Source of the DNA: Gimesia fumaroli
GTDB taxonomy: Bacteria; Planctomycetota; Planctomycetia; Planctomycetales; Planctomycetaceae
Assembly (NCBI RefSeq): GCF_007754425.1
Contig: NZ_CP037452.1
Location: 992,001 to 1,056,000 of the forward strand
Length of the DNA stretch: 64,000 bases
Reading direction: 5' to 3'
Shown here: piece after piece, positions 9,266-18,289 of the stretch
How positions within the stretch are numbered: the stretch's first letter is position 1
How the letters are laid out: each line of letters opens with the position of its first letter
Position numbers and translations under genes: made by a program
Notes under the pieces: model-generated
Seen by the model: only the letters and a program-made list of their open reading frames with translations
Databases searched by the model: none
What the model was told of the DNA's origin: nothing

Positions 9266-10330
9266 ATGAGTCTGTTTCGTACTCAAGTTCAACAGATGGA
9301 AGGTTATACTCCAGGCGAGCAGCCTCAGGAATCTGGCTGGGTCAAACTCAATACAAATGAGAATGCCTACCCTCCCTCGCCGTATGTGAAAGAGGCAGTA
9401 CAGAAGGCCCTCGAAGGGCGTTTGAATATTTATCCCGATCCGCTTGCGACAGAATTTCGAAAAGTCGCATCCGAATTGTTTCAGGTCGATCCGGACTGGA
9501 TTCTGCCCGGCAATGGCAGTGATGAAATTTTAACGATCCTGATGCGGACGTTTGTGGAACCGAATGAAATGGTTTCTGCGCCTTATCCCAGTTACACATT
9601 GTATGAAACTCTGGCAGAAATTCAGGGAGCCCGTTTTCAGAAAATCCAACTTCAGCCAGACTGGAACTGGCCTGTTGCTGATGCATTGGAAGTTGCAGCC
9701 AGGAGTAAAATTCTGTTTGTACCCAATCCGAATGCACCTTCCGGAAATCGCTGGCCCGATGAAGATCTTCTGGCATTGATTCCCACGGAGGGAGTTCTGG
9801 TGCTGGATGAAGCCTACGGTGATTTTTGTGACAGACCACACCGGTGTGAACTGTTGAAAGCCGGCTTCGGTGAAAAGATTGTGGTCACTCGAACTTTGAG
9901 TAAATCATACAGTCTGGCAGGCATTCGCTTCGGCTTTGCCGTCGCGCATCCCGAACTGATTCGCGGCATGCGAAAGGTCAAAGACAGTTATAACTGCAAC
10001 ACACTTTCTCTGGCAGCTGCAACCGCGGCACTCAAAGATCAGGACTGGATGCAGGCCAATACGAATCGGATTCGAACGACGCGCCATCAGCTGATTGAAC
10101 AACTTAGAGATCTCGGATTTGAAGCAGTCGACAGTCAGACGAATTTTGTCTGGTGTACTCACCCCGATGGCGAACATGAACGTCGCTATCAGGAATTGAA
10201 ACGTCGCAAAATTCTGGTGCGCTATATGAAGTTTTCACTGGAAGAGGGTGTTCTGGACGGACTCAGAATCACTGTTGGGACTGACGAAGAGATCGAGCAG
10301 GTCGTTGATGCCTTACGCGAGATCGGCTGA
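9266..10330 (+). CDS. hisC: Histidinol-phosphate aminotransferase
   Basis: The 354-residue fold-type I PLP enzyme catalyses transamination of imidazole acetol phosphate with glutamate in histidine synthesis. It has LNTNENAYPPSP near the N-terminus, NPNAPSG, LDEAYGDF and the PLP-lysine motif TLSKSYSLAGIRFG. Length and motif spacing match HisC. It is followed after 193 bp by hisB on the same strand, giving a two-gene histidine grouping rather than a compact his operon. The 193-bp gap has no obvious terminator or gene. HisC-like enzymes can also act on aromatic amino acids, but the hisB neighbour argues for histidine. Confidence 0.95.
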   Translation: MSLFRTQVQQMEGYTPGEQPQESGWVKLNTNENAYPPSPYVKEAVQKALEGRLNIYPDPLATEFRKVASELFQVDPDWILPGNGSDEILTILMRTFVEPNEMVSAPYPSYTLYETLAEIQGARFQKIQLQPDWNWPVADALEVAARSKILFVPNPNAPSGNRWPDEDLLALIPTEGVLVLDEAYGDFCDRPHRCELLKAGFGEKIVVTRTLSKSYSLAGIRFGFAVAHPELIRGMRKVKDSYNCNTLSLAAATAALKDQDWMQANTNRIRTTRHQLIEQLRDLGFEAVDSQTNFVWCTHPDGEHERRYQELKRRKILVRYMKFSLEEGVLDGLRITVGTDEEIEQVVDALREIG

Positions 10331-10523
10331 ATCATTGTTACATCGGGTATAGCTTGCCTTTAGCTCAGGTCAGGTTAAAACGGTTATACAATTCACACCG
10401 GCAACCACCATGGTAATTCGAACCAAGTCCCCCGGCATTGCTGATGCATTTTTGAGAATCAATAACCGGGCTGTAAGATTACAGAACTGAAACCTTTATT
10501 CTTTAACACATGAGTCCCCTGAG

Positions 10524-11111
10524 ATGAGTCGCAAAGCCTCTATTAAACGTGAGACCGCCGAAACACAGATCGAATTAACTTTGGAACTGGACGGCAGTGG
10601 CAAATCGGATATCCAGACAGGCGTTGGTTTCTTCGATCATATGCTCACGTTGTTGGCGCGGCATGCCTTGTTTGATTTAACAATCAAAGCCAACGGAGAT
10701 CTCGATGTGGATTACCATCACACGGTAGAAGATGTCGGAATCTGTCTGGGGAAAACACTCAACGAAGCGCTGGGTGATAAACAGGGGATAACCCGCTACG
10801 GTTCCATGACCATTCCGATGGAAGAAACACTCGTCACAACGGCTCTCGATTTAAGCGGCCGCTCCTGGTTCATTTTCAAGGTCGATTTTCCGACTGAAAA
10901 AGTGGGACAGTTCGATACCGAACTGGTGCGCGAATTCTGGCAGGCGTTCTCTTCGAATGGATTATTGAACTTGCATCAGGTATTGCACCACGGCGCGAAT
11001 AGCCATCATATTGCCGAAGGTTTATTCAAAGGTACCGCGCGTGCTTTGAGGCAGGCTGTCTCGATTGATCCTCGCCAACAGGGAGTCCCTTCTTCCAAGG
11101 GTGTTCTGTAA
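10524..11111 (+). CDS. hisB: Imidazoleglycerol-phosphate dehydratase
   Basis: The 195-residue protein is the monofunctional HisB dehydratase, without a histidinol phosphatase domain. It has two repeated halves with metal-binding His/Glu motifs: [12 protein letters not shown] and [14 protein letters not shown] in the first, and [15 protein letters not shown] in the second. The assembled enzyme is a Mn-bound 24-mer in this family. It removes water from imidazoleglycerol phosphate to give imidazole acetol phosphate, the substrate of the upstream hisC product. The ATG lies 7 bases after a CCTGAG stretch; no better start is visible. Confidence 0.96.
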   Translation: MSRKASIKRETAETQIELTLELDGSGKSDIQTGVGFFDHMLTLLARHALFDLTIKANGDLDVDYHHTVEDVGICLGKTLNEALGDKQGITRYGSMTIPMEETLVTTALDLSGRSWFIFKVDFPTEKVGQFDTELVREFWQAFSSNGLLNLHQVLHHGANSHHIAEGLFKGTARALRQAVSIDPRQQGVPSSKGVL

Positions 11112-11855
11112 TCAACCAGGCGTTGATTTGCTGTCAGCAAAAAGTAATACGCGATCGTTGATGGGTATGACTTTCAGAACTCATTCAGAAACGCAAGTGT
11201 CAACGTTCGGTAATCTATCCCGATCGAAAAAAACGAATTTTATTTTCGTGCGCTTTTTCTTCTCATCTATGTTGACTCTTTGTGAAGAAAAGTTACCCTG
11301 AGAATTAGGTTTGGTTTGTCACAGAGATCGAATCCGTTTTCAGTGAAAACACATTTCGGTCTCAAAAAACATTCCACCTGAGTGAACTTATTTTACTGCC
11401 ATTCCGACTCGGACTGTTTCCAGTCAACACCTATAATAGGCATTAAAGTCTGACGAGTTTGATCTTTCGAGAACAACTTTAACACAGGCAGAGATGCTTC
11501 AGCCACAAACCGCATTTTGATTGAATGACTTATCAGTATTTGACTTTTTTGTCATATATTTACGATCAGTTTCTATCTGTTTTTGCGGTTTTGTAGCTAA
11601 GTCCCAGGTGATGCTGGATTGCATTCCAGGCGGGATTGATAAAGTCAGATAAGGGAACTCCCGGAAAAAAACCGCTTGTGTCAATACGGATGACAACTTG
11701 GGTTATTTTGACTGCCGAATATATTGGCCTATAAGTGTCAGCGGCAGCCTAGGACTTGATGGCTCTATACGGATTTTGAGAAAGTTGGTTGGTAGTCAAA
11801 TCTATTGTGATTGAAGCTCACAATTAATCTTTTCGGGAGTTTCCTTTTTTCTTTT
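11112..11855. other. 744-bp gap without a convincing protein gene
   Basis: The A+T-rich stretch between hisB (+) and the minus-strand gene ending at 11856 holds only short open frames with no recognisable product. It contains a TATAAT at 11436-11441 with no good -35, and a better promoter-like pair at 11708-11735 on the + strand. A T-rich run ends the gap at 11843-11855. A small RNA is possible but unproven. Confidence 0.5.
11708..11735 (+). promoter_or_regulatory. Sigma70-like promoter reading into a gap
   Basis: TTGACT at 11708-11713 and TATAAG at 11730-11735 are separated by 16 bp. No forward gene follows; the downstream 110 bp end in a T-rich run before the convergent gene. It could drive a short RNA or an antisense transcript of the 3' end of the gene at 11856-12533. 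Confidence 0.35.
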
Positions 11856-12533
11856 CTAAGCCGCTGCCTGATCTTGGGCCGCGATTTCATACAGCAGCGC
11901 GTTTTTCTCTTTTCCCACCAGAGTAATCGCACCCGTGTTCCGCAGGCAGTAGGCCATCTTCTGTGCCAGCCAGCGTTGAACGCCGGCTGCTTCTGCCAGA
12001 TGTTTGGTATGAAAGGGAGTAGGAAGTTTTCCCGGAATCAGATTTAGCAGGTCTGCCGCCGTATTGAGTTCAATCTGTTCTTCCACTGAACGTAATACCC
12101 GGTCCTCGACCCGATAATCTTTTCCCCTCCAGCGACGTGGCTTGCGGGCGATCCGATGTTCTTCCTGAATCGTCAGTGCTACCTCCAGCGTCAGCCGTGG
12201 ATGCGGAAACACGTTTGTAAAATGAACCAGATCATCAAACAGATCAAACACGGATCCCCGGCTAGGGCTGAAACGAGCCGAGATCGGTTCGCCATTTTTT
12301 TTCTTTCGCTTGACCAGATACTTTCGTATCGGAATCGGCTTCACGACATGCACGTCATGTTCTTTCAGCAGACATCTGACTTTATCCCGAATCGCTCCCA
12401 GTGAGCCATGCTGAATTTCGATCAGGCGATCACCGTCGACGGCATCAATGCGGTAGGAACCCAGAGTGATTTCCTCACAATCTGCATTCGGTGCATAATA
12501 CGATTTCAATTGACGATGCAGAGAGGTTTCCAT
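11856..12533 (-). CDS. Conserved-looking protein with possible PD-(D/E)XK-like nuclease core
   Basis: I do not recognise the 225-residue product with certainty. The N-terminal ~85 residues contain SYRIDAVDGDRLIEIQHG: an Asp (30), then Glu39-Ile-Gln41 after a hydrophobic strand, followed by a basic helix and then HDVHVVKPIP. This D-(x8)-E-x-Q order is what a PD-(D/E)XK fold would give, with Gln in the Lys position. The middle is basic (KRKKKNGE, RKPRRWRGKDY), compatible with nucleic-acid binding. The C-terminus (residues ~155-215) looks like a helical winged-helix region (HTKHLAEAAGVQRWLAQKMAYCLRNTG reduced to its pattern). Nuclease activity is inference only. Confidence 0.7.
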   Translation of the reverse strand: METSLHRQLKSYYAPNADCEEITLGSYRIDAVDGDRLIEIQHGSLGAIRDKVRCLLKEHDVHVVKPIPIRKYLVKRKKKNGEPISARFSPSRGSVFDLFDDLVHFTNVFPHPRLTLEVALTIQEEHRIARKPRRWRGKDYRVEDRVLRSVEEQIELNTAADLLNLIPGKLPTPFHTKHLAEAAGVQRWLAQKMAYCLRNTGAITLVGKEKNALLYEIAAQDQAAA

Positions 12534-12641
12534 ACCAGGTGCATGTTCTGGTTAATGTGAGGTTGTCTGTGTAAGAAGTGTGATGCGGGACGCATGTTAC
12601 GGCAGAGCCAAATATGTGTCTATACGAATCTGAAACGCAAA

Positions 12642-12673
12642 CAGGCTGCTCACCAGATCGAGTGAGCAGCCTG
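12642..12673 (-). terminator. Hairpin terminator after the DUF1592-DUF1552 genes
   Basis: A perfect 12-bp stem (CAGGCTGCTCAC / GTGAGCAGCCTG) with an 8-base loop lies 34 bp past the end of the DUF1552 gene. Read on the minus strand it is followed by GTTTGCGTTT, a T-rich tail, so it fits an intrinsic terminator for that operon. Confidence 0.75.
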
Positions 12674-12707
12674 AACATAGTAGATAGATTGACTTGCGTC
12701 CGTCGTA

Positions 12708-14054
12708 TTATGAGTCGATGACTGTTAAGCGACCTGTGCTGTCGCCAAACGATTGCACGGGAGCACCGGCACGATCAAGCATCGAGACGAACAGGTTGGC
12801 CAGTGGCGTTTCGGTAGGCACCTGATGGTGGTAGCCGGTTTTAATCGTACCGCCACCTTTACCCGCGAGAATGATTGGTAGATCATGGTGCGTATGACGG
12901 TTTCCATCGCCGATGGCACTACCGTAGCAGATCATGGAGTTGTCCAGCAGGTTGCTGTTGCCTTCCGGCGTTGATTTCAGACGATCCAGGAAGTATGCGA
13001 ACTGAGAAGTCAGATATTCATCGATCTTCTGAATATCGGCGATCTTCTTTTCATCGTTACGGTGGTGAGACAGTTCGTGATGTCCCGAATTTACGCCTAC
13101 CATCGGGTAGGTTCGGTTACTACCGGCATTGCCGACCATGAATGTCGCAATCCGGGTGGTATCCGTCTGAAATGCCAGAACCAGCAGGTCATACATCAGG
13201 CGGACGTGTTCCTGCAGTTCACTGGGAATGCCGTCCGGCAGTTGCATTTCAGGCGGTTTGATTTTTTCCTGATGCGTACTGCGTTCGATTCGCAGCTCGA
13301 TTTCTCTGACGCTGGAAAAATATTCGTCGATCTTTCGTTTGTCACTTTTGCCGAGCTGTTTTTTCAGTTGATCGGCGTCCTGTTTGACCAGATCCAGAAT
13401 ACTCTGACGGTCTTTCATATGCCGGGCACGTTGTTTTTCCCGTTCCGCACCACCGCCGAACAGGCGTTCGAATGCCAGCTTGGGTACAATTTCTTTCGCG
13501 GTCGGCGTTGAAGGGGTTCGCCAGGAAATATTGGAAGAGTACGCACAACTGTAACCAGAGTCACATTGCCCTGCGTTCCGCCCGCGAACCAGACCCAGTT
13601 CCAGGGAAGGAAGCCGTGTCTGATGCCCCACCTGTTGTGCAGCCACCTGGTCCACCGAGACGCCGGCTTTGATGTCGGCACCACTGGTTTTGGTCGGGTG
13701 AGAACTCGTGAGGTATACCGAAGCGCATCGGGCATGATCGCCGGCTCCATCACCCAGAGCACGTGCATTGATCTGAGCTAATCCGGAAATCACATTGATG
13801 TCCGACTTCATGCTCTCCAGTGGCTTCAAGGATTTGGGTAATTCATACCCCTTTCCCGCAGACGTCGGCATCCATGAAGGGCCGATGACTCCATTGGGGA
13901 AAAAGATGAACGCTGTTCTCACTGGAGTTTTTCCAGTGGAAGCAGCTGCAGCCGAAACCAGGCTGGAATGTGGTTGCATGATCTCCAGCAATGGCAGCGC
14001 CATTGTGGTTCCCATTCCTTTGAGAAATGTTCGACGTTTCAGAAGCTGTGTCAT
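12708..14054 (-). CDS. DUF1552 family Tat-exported protein
   Basis: The 448-residue protein begins with a twin-arginine signal (KRRTFLKGMG followed by a hydrophobic stretch), so export folded through Tat is expected. The rest matches DUF1552: an FIFFPNGV stretch after the signal, a central helical segment rich in Lys/Arg/Asp, and a late MVGNAGSNRTYP...NSGHHELSHH region with clustered His. Its ATG overlaps the stop of the DUF1592 gene (ATGA), and this pair is recurrent in planctomycetes. Function is unknown. Its pairing with a cytochrome-like protein suggests an exported redox or metal-binding complex, which is inference. Confidence 0.9.
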   Translation of the reverse strand: MTQLLKRRTFLKGMGTTMALPLLEIMQPHSSLVSAAAASTGKTPVRTAFIFFPNGVIGPSWMPTSAGKGYELPKSLKPLESMKSDINVISGLAQINARALGDGAGDHARCASVYLTSSHPTKTSGADIKAGVSVDQVAAQQVGHQTRLPSLELGLVRGRNAGQCDSGYSCAYSSNISWRTPSTPTAKEIVPKLAFERLFGGGAEREKQRARHMKDRQSILDLVKQDADQLKKQLGKSDKRKIDEYFSSVREIELRIERSTHQEKIKPPEMQLPDGIPSELQEHVRLMYDLLVLAFQTDTTRIATFMVGNAGSNRTYPMVGVNSGHHELSHHRNDEKKIADIQKIDEYLTSQFAYFLDRLKSTPEGNSNLLDNSMICYGSAIGDGNRHTHHDLPIILAGKGGGTIKTGYHHQVPTETPLANLFVSMLDRAGAPVQSFGDSTGRLTVIDS

Positions 14055-16438
14055 TTTGAGGACCTCTTTGACGTTTTCAGGAAAGGATCGCTGAGTACGA
14101 TTTCGGTGACGAGCGCCGAAAAGCGATATCCCTTGGCGGTAAATTTCGCAGTGATTTCATCAATGGCACATTTGTCGTAGAACTCAACTCCACGACCAAT
14201 GGCATAAGTCAGCATCTTCTCTGTTAAAGATCGGCTAAATCCCTGTTTCTGCTGTTCCAGAATTGCGATTAATTCGATCGGGCCGTTAAAAGATTCACCA
14301 CTGGGCAACTGACCCGAGGAATCAATTTTCTTTCTGCCTTCTTTGTCTCTCCAACGTCCAATGGCATCAAAGTTTTCAAATCCCAGCCCGAGTGGGTCCA
14401 TCTGATCGTGACAAGCTGCACAACCGGGAATTTTTCGGTGTAACGCCAGTTGCTCTCGTAACGTCGCGTTTGGCTTGGCACTGGCTGATTCTTCCAGCTC
14501 AGGTACATTTGGAGGTGGTGCAGGGGGGGGCGTTCCCAGAATATTTTCCATAATCCATTTTCCCCGTTTTACCGGAGAAGTCCGTCCGGGGTTCGAGGTC
14601 AGCGTCAGGATGCTGGCTTGGGTAATCAGTCCTGCCCGTTTTGTCTTATCGAGTTTGACCTTCTGGAATTCTTCGCCTTTGACCTCTTTGTTTCCATAAA
14701 ATTTCGCTAGACGTTCATTCATAAAAGTGTAATCGGCGTTGATGAATTCGATCACGCTCCGATCTTCTTTCATGATGTGAGCAAAGAATTCTTCCGTTTC
14801 CCGTCGCATGTCTTCTTTCAACTGCGTACTGAAGCCGCGGAACTTGCGAGGATTGGGAGTCAGGTCTTCCAGATTTCGCAGATTCAACCATTGACCGGCA
14901 AAGTTTTCAACGAACGCTTCCGACCTGGGATCTTTCAGCATACGTTTGACCTGAACCTGCAGGGTGCGTGGATCGGTGAGCCTCCCTTGTGCTGCCAGGC
15001 TGAACAGTGTTTCGTCCGGCATGCTACTCCATAAAAAGTAAGACAGTCGTGTTGCAATTTCGTACTGGGCGACGTTCTGCACGTCATTGCTGCCGCCAGG
15101 GTTCTGGATTCCTTCAATACGGAACAGAAAGTGAGGCGAGACCAGAATCGCCTGGACACCGACCTGAATTCCCTGCTCGAACGTTCTACCCGATTTGACT
15201 GTCGCTTCGACCAACTCAACGACAGGTTTGATTTCATCCCGGCTGACCGGACGACGGAAAGCCCGTGTTCCAAAATCTCTCAAAATTTTCTCTGCACAAT
15301 AGCGGACTGATCGTCCACCACCGGGAGTACAGGTAATGATTTCATTATGCGATTTCGGCAGATCAGAGGGAAGCTGTCCCAGTGGTCCTTTATAGGCCAC
15401 GTCAAACACATACAGGTTGCGGTCTCGTTTTTTCGGCGGTCCTTTGGGATCATAAAAATCGTTCAAAAAGGAGATTGAAAGCACGTGCTTTCCTTTAGGC
15501 AGTGAGATCGCCTTGGGGAACGTAAATGTTTTGGGAACGCTTCGGTTCTCTTTGACATCAAATGTTTTCAGTAATTTTCCATCCAGCTTGACTTCCATTT
15601 TCGCAGGATCTTTCCCCGCCGGAGTTTGACCGGCGACAATGCGGAACTCATATTTTCCCGCCTGTTTCAGATTGATCGTTCCCAGGATTGTACCACGCGA
15701 ATGAAAACCCGCACTCCGTTTACTGAGGGTGACGGCTCCCTCTTTTTTGAAGTTTTTATCGGGGATCTTCGTCCAGGGATAGCTGTCTGGCGTGTTGGCA
15801 AAAATCGCTTTCTCTGAAATCTGTTCTGCTGCGTCCAGATACTTTTCCATCAACAGTGGGGGCAGTGACAAGACATCACCAATATTGTCAAATCCGTAAC
15901 CGACGTCATCGGAAGGAAAGTTTTTCGCAGGCTTAAAATCAATTCCAACCAGGTCGCGGATGGTGTTGTTGTATTCATTGCGGTTCAAACGCCGGATAGT
16001 AACCCGACCGGGGTTCACTTCGCCCGAGCAGTCCACTCCGTATAAGGCATCGTCAAACCAGGCTAGAACGTCTTCCCGTTCTTTATCGGTTGGCAGTGGA
16101 TCGGAATCTTTAGGAGGCATCGATTGAATCTGAATGCGTTTGACAATCTTGCCCCACGCTTCCCGCTGTTCCAGAATACTGGACCGGGTATTGTATTTCT
16201 CCAGCGACAGGCCGGCTTCGGCTTCTTCACCCGTATGGCAGTCGAGACAGTATTTCGTGATAAACTGTTTGACGTTTGATTGAAACTGTTTTTCCGATTT
16301 CTCGACATTGGACAGTTCTGCGTTTGCCAACACGGGGTTCGCCAATAGCAGCAGGCAGCCCAGAGAATAGAACATTCCCCCGGAATGTGTTTGTGGCAAG
16401 AATCGGAAAAGGGTCTCGATCATTCGCATTCTAGTCAA
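14051..16438 (-). CDS. DUF1587/1595/1592/1588/1585 cytochrome-like exported protein
   Basis: The 795-residue protein has an N-terminal signal segment and then a C-x-x-C-H haem-attachment motif (Cys64, Cys67, His68) in a planctomycete cytochrome c-type domain. Next come DUF1587 (RRLNRNEYNNTIRDL), a carbohydrate-binding-like beta region (~230-350), DUF1595, DUF1592 (YEIATRLSYFLWSSMPDE), DUF1588 (ILTLTSNPGRTSPVKRG) and DUF1585 (EKMLTYAIGRGVE). A second C-x-x-C-H (CAACHDQMDPLG) lies at the DUF1588/1585 boundary, so two haems are possible. It is the first gene of the pair with DUF1552. The role is unknown in the literature I can recall; electron transfer outside the cytoplasm is inference. Confidence 0.92.
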   Translation of the reverse strand: MTRMRMIETLFRFLPQTHSGGMFYSLGCLLLLANPVLANAELSNVEKSEKQFQSNVKQFITKYCLDCHTGEEAEAGLSLEKYNTRSSILEQREAWGKIVKRIQIQSMPPKDSDPLPTDKEREDVLAWFDDALYGVDCSGEVNPGRVTIRRLNRNEYNNTIRDLVGIDFKPAKNFPSDDVGYGFDNIGDVLSLPPLLMEKYLDAAEQISEKAIFANTPDSYPWTKIPDKNFKKEGAVTLSKRSAGFHSRGTILGTINLKQAGKYEFRIVAGQTPAGKDPAKMEVKLDGKLLKTFDVKENRSVPKTFTFPKAISLPKGKHVLSISFLNDFYDPKGPPKKRDRNLYVFDVAYKGPLGQLPSDLPKSHNEIITCTPGGGRSVRYCAEKILRDFGTRAFRRPVSRDEIKPVVELVEATVKSGRTFEQGIQVGVQAILVSPHFLFRIEGIQNPGGSNDVQNVAQYEIATRLSYFLWSSMPDETLFSLAAQGRLTDPRTLQVQVKRMLKDPRSEAFVENFAGQWLNLRNLEDLTPNPRKFRGFSTQLKEDMRRETEEFFAHIMKEDRSVIEFINADYTFMNERLAKFYGNKEVKGEEFQKVKLDKTKRAGLITQASILTLTSNPGRTSPVKRGKWIMENILGTPPPAPPPNVPELEESASAKPNATLREQLALHRKIPGCAACHDQMDPLGLGFENFDAIGRWRDKEGRKKIDSSGQLPSGESFNGPIELIAILEQQKQGFSRSLTEKMLTYAIGRGVEFYDKCAIDEITAKFTAKGYRFSALVTEIVLSDPFLKTSKRSSK

Positions 16439-16826
16439 ACCTTAAGGTGGGTTCTCAGGCTGAATTCTTTCGAGTGGCTAAAATTCGAAAGCAGTGAGCG
16501 CGACTATTGCACACGATCAAACTGAGGCAGGTCATTTAGTGGCAGGGTTCTTACTATATAGCCTAACCTCCTCTTTGACCATTTTGCAAGATCAGTCATC
16601 ACCCGATCTCTTGTGAAGAGGCAGATTTATGAAGCAAACACCCGCTCTCTTTAATTCTACCCGATATACACGTATAGAGTTTCAATTTTTTCGGTTGTTT
16701 ACTAATTCGATGGAACTTGCTGAATCCCTCTAACGCGTATTCGCTGGTCGTTGACAGGCTGATTCTCTCTCTGCATCCTTTATACAGAAGTTCGCTTTGA
16801 CAGCCGACTTTTTTCAGAAAAATATA
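16439..16826. other. Divergent intergenic region
   Basis: About 390 bp separate the divergent DUF1592 gene and the tricarboxylate transporter genes. It has a 7-bp inverted repeat CTTTCGA/TCGAAAG near 16468-16491 and a TTGACA at 16751-16756 without a properly spaced -10. No gene is supported here. Confidence 0.5.
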
Positions 16827-16853
16827 ATGGAAAGCATTTCTGGTACTGAACTG

Positions 16854-18230
16854 ATGAATCAAAACGCGCTCACGTACACGACACTTCGATTCAGGCCTCT
16901 GTTGCTCTGTCTGATATTATTCAGCGGCTGTGCCTCCGAATCGGTGGAAGATTATCCCGATCGTCCGATTACCATCATCTGTCCCTGGTCGGTCGGCGGG
17001 GCTACCGATCGTACCTCCCGACAGGTCGCGGTCTTTCTCGAACAGGAACTCGGAGTTCCCGTCAATGTGATCAATGCAACAGGCGGGCGAGGAGTCACCG
17101 GTCACAGTCGCGGCTTGAATGCCCGGCCTGACGGCTACACGCTGGCCGTGATCACCGGCGAATTAAATATGCTACACTGGCAAGACCTGACCTCGCTGAC
17201 CTATCAGGATGCGATTCCGATTATCTCTCTTGTCGACGGGGCGGCTGCTGTCTTCGTCAAAGACAATTCTCCCTTTCAAAACATGCAGGAACTTCAAGAC
17301 TACGTTAAGCAGAACCCCGGAAAATTAACGGCGACCGGAACTGCCAGCGGCGGTATCTGGCACCTGGCTCTAGCGGGCTGGCTCGATTTCAGCGGGTTGA
17401 ATGCCGAAGACATCAAATGGATTCCCATGAACGGTGCAGGGCCGTCCCTGCAGGAACTGGCCAGCGGAGGCGTCGATCTGGTCTGCTGCAGTCTACCCGA
17501 AGCGAAAACGCTGTTTGAGTCCGGGCAGGTTCGTTGCCTGGGTGTGATGACCGAAGAACCTCTGCCCGAATTTAAAGACGTTCCCACCTTCAAATCGCAA
17601 GGCATGGATTGGTCGATCTCAGGCTGGAACGGCCTGGCACTTCCGGTGGATACGCCTCAGCCCATTGTTGAGAAAATATCCAATGCGATGAAAAAAATCA
17701 CCAGCGGCGAAGCCACTCTCCAGGGGAAAACATTTCCCGAACTGATGACGGCCGCCGGCTTAAGTACCCGATATCGAGCCGACGAGGAATTCGCCGGCTT
17801 TCTGAAATCCAATGATCAAACTCTGGGGAAACTGCTGACCAGCGACGCTTTCCAGCAGATGTCTTCCCGAGGCACCGGGCCGCTCGTCTTTCCCGCTATG
17901 CTTGCTTTCGCCAGTTGTGTGATTTTAGTCTGTCTGGCCGTCCAGAAAAAAGTCCACGCCCTGGCGCCGGATGTTTCCAGTGAGACAGTCACCTCTCAGG
18001 GAATTGTAAATACCATTCTCGTCCTCCTTGGAATTGTGGCCTACTTATTGTTTGCAGAAAAACTGGGTTTCATTCTGACAGCCGGCACCATTCTGTTCCT
18101 GCTGTTGTGGAAATTTGGCACTCGCTGGTGGATGAGCGCGTTAATTGTGCTCTGTTTCATACCCGGCATATACACCCTGTTCGCACAACTCCTGCGTGTC
18201 CCGCTGCCACGAGGTTTATTGGGCTGGTAA
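16854..18230 (+). CDS. TctC-TctB fusion: tricarboxylate transporter binding lipoprotein joined to small membrane subunit
   Basis: From the ATG at 16854 the protein has 458 residues. It begins with a lipoprotein signal (LLLCLILFSGC, lipobox Cys26), followed by a Bug/TctC substrate-binding domain (PDRPITIICPWSVGGATDRTSR, then an NPGKLTATGTASGG loop) to about residue 330. The last ~110 residues contain four hydrophobic segments typical of TctB. In other bacteria TctC and TctB are separate proteins. The next gene, 59 bp downstream, is the large subunit TctA, completing the transporter. The fusion would fix the binding protein to the permease. Alternative starts are ATG 16827 and TTG 16797; 16854 gives the most normal signal peptide. 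The substrate (citrate-like or another carboxylate) is unknown. Confidence 0.88.
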   Translation: MNQNALTYTTLRFRPLLLCLILFSGCASESVEDYPDRPITIICPWSVGGATDRTSRQVAVFLEQELGVPVNVINATGGRGVTGHSRGLNARPDGYTLAVITGELNMLHWQDLTSLTYQDAIPIISLVDGAAAVFVKDNSPFQNMQELQDYVKQNPGKLTATGTASGGIWHLALAGWLDFSGLNAEDIKWIPMNGAGPSLQELASGGVDLVCCSLPEAKTLFESGQVRCLGVMTEEPLPEFKDVPTFKSQGMDWSISGWNGLALPVDTPQPIVEKISNAMKKITSGEATLQGKTFPELMTAAGLSTRYRADEEFAGFLKSNDQTLGKLLTSDAFQQMSSRGTGPLVFPAMLAFASCVILVCLAVQKKVHALAPDVSSETVTSQGIVNTILVLLGIVAYLLFAEKLGFILTAGTILFLLLWKFGTRWWMSALIVLCFIPGIYTLFAQLLRVPLPRGLLGW

Positions 18231-18289
18231 GTCACTATACACGTCTCCCTTCTTATTCCGTCTGTCGTCAAGCGCATTGAAGTAACAAT

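Noticed and set aside
10331..10523. Possible tRNA or structured RNA between hisC and hisB
   Set aside because: A TTCGAA-like stretch is present but no cloverleaf or acceptor stem can be formed.
16751..16786. TTGACA ... TATACA as a promoter for the tricarboxylate transporter
   Set aside because: The spacer is 24 bp, too long for a sigma70 promoter.
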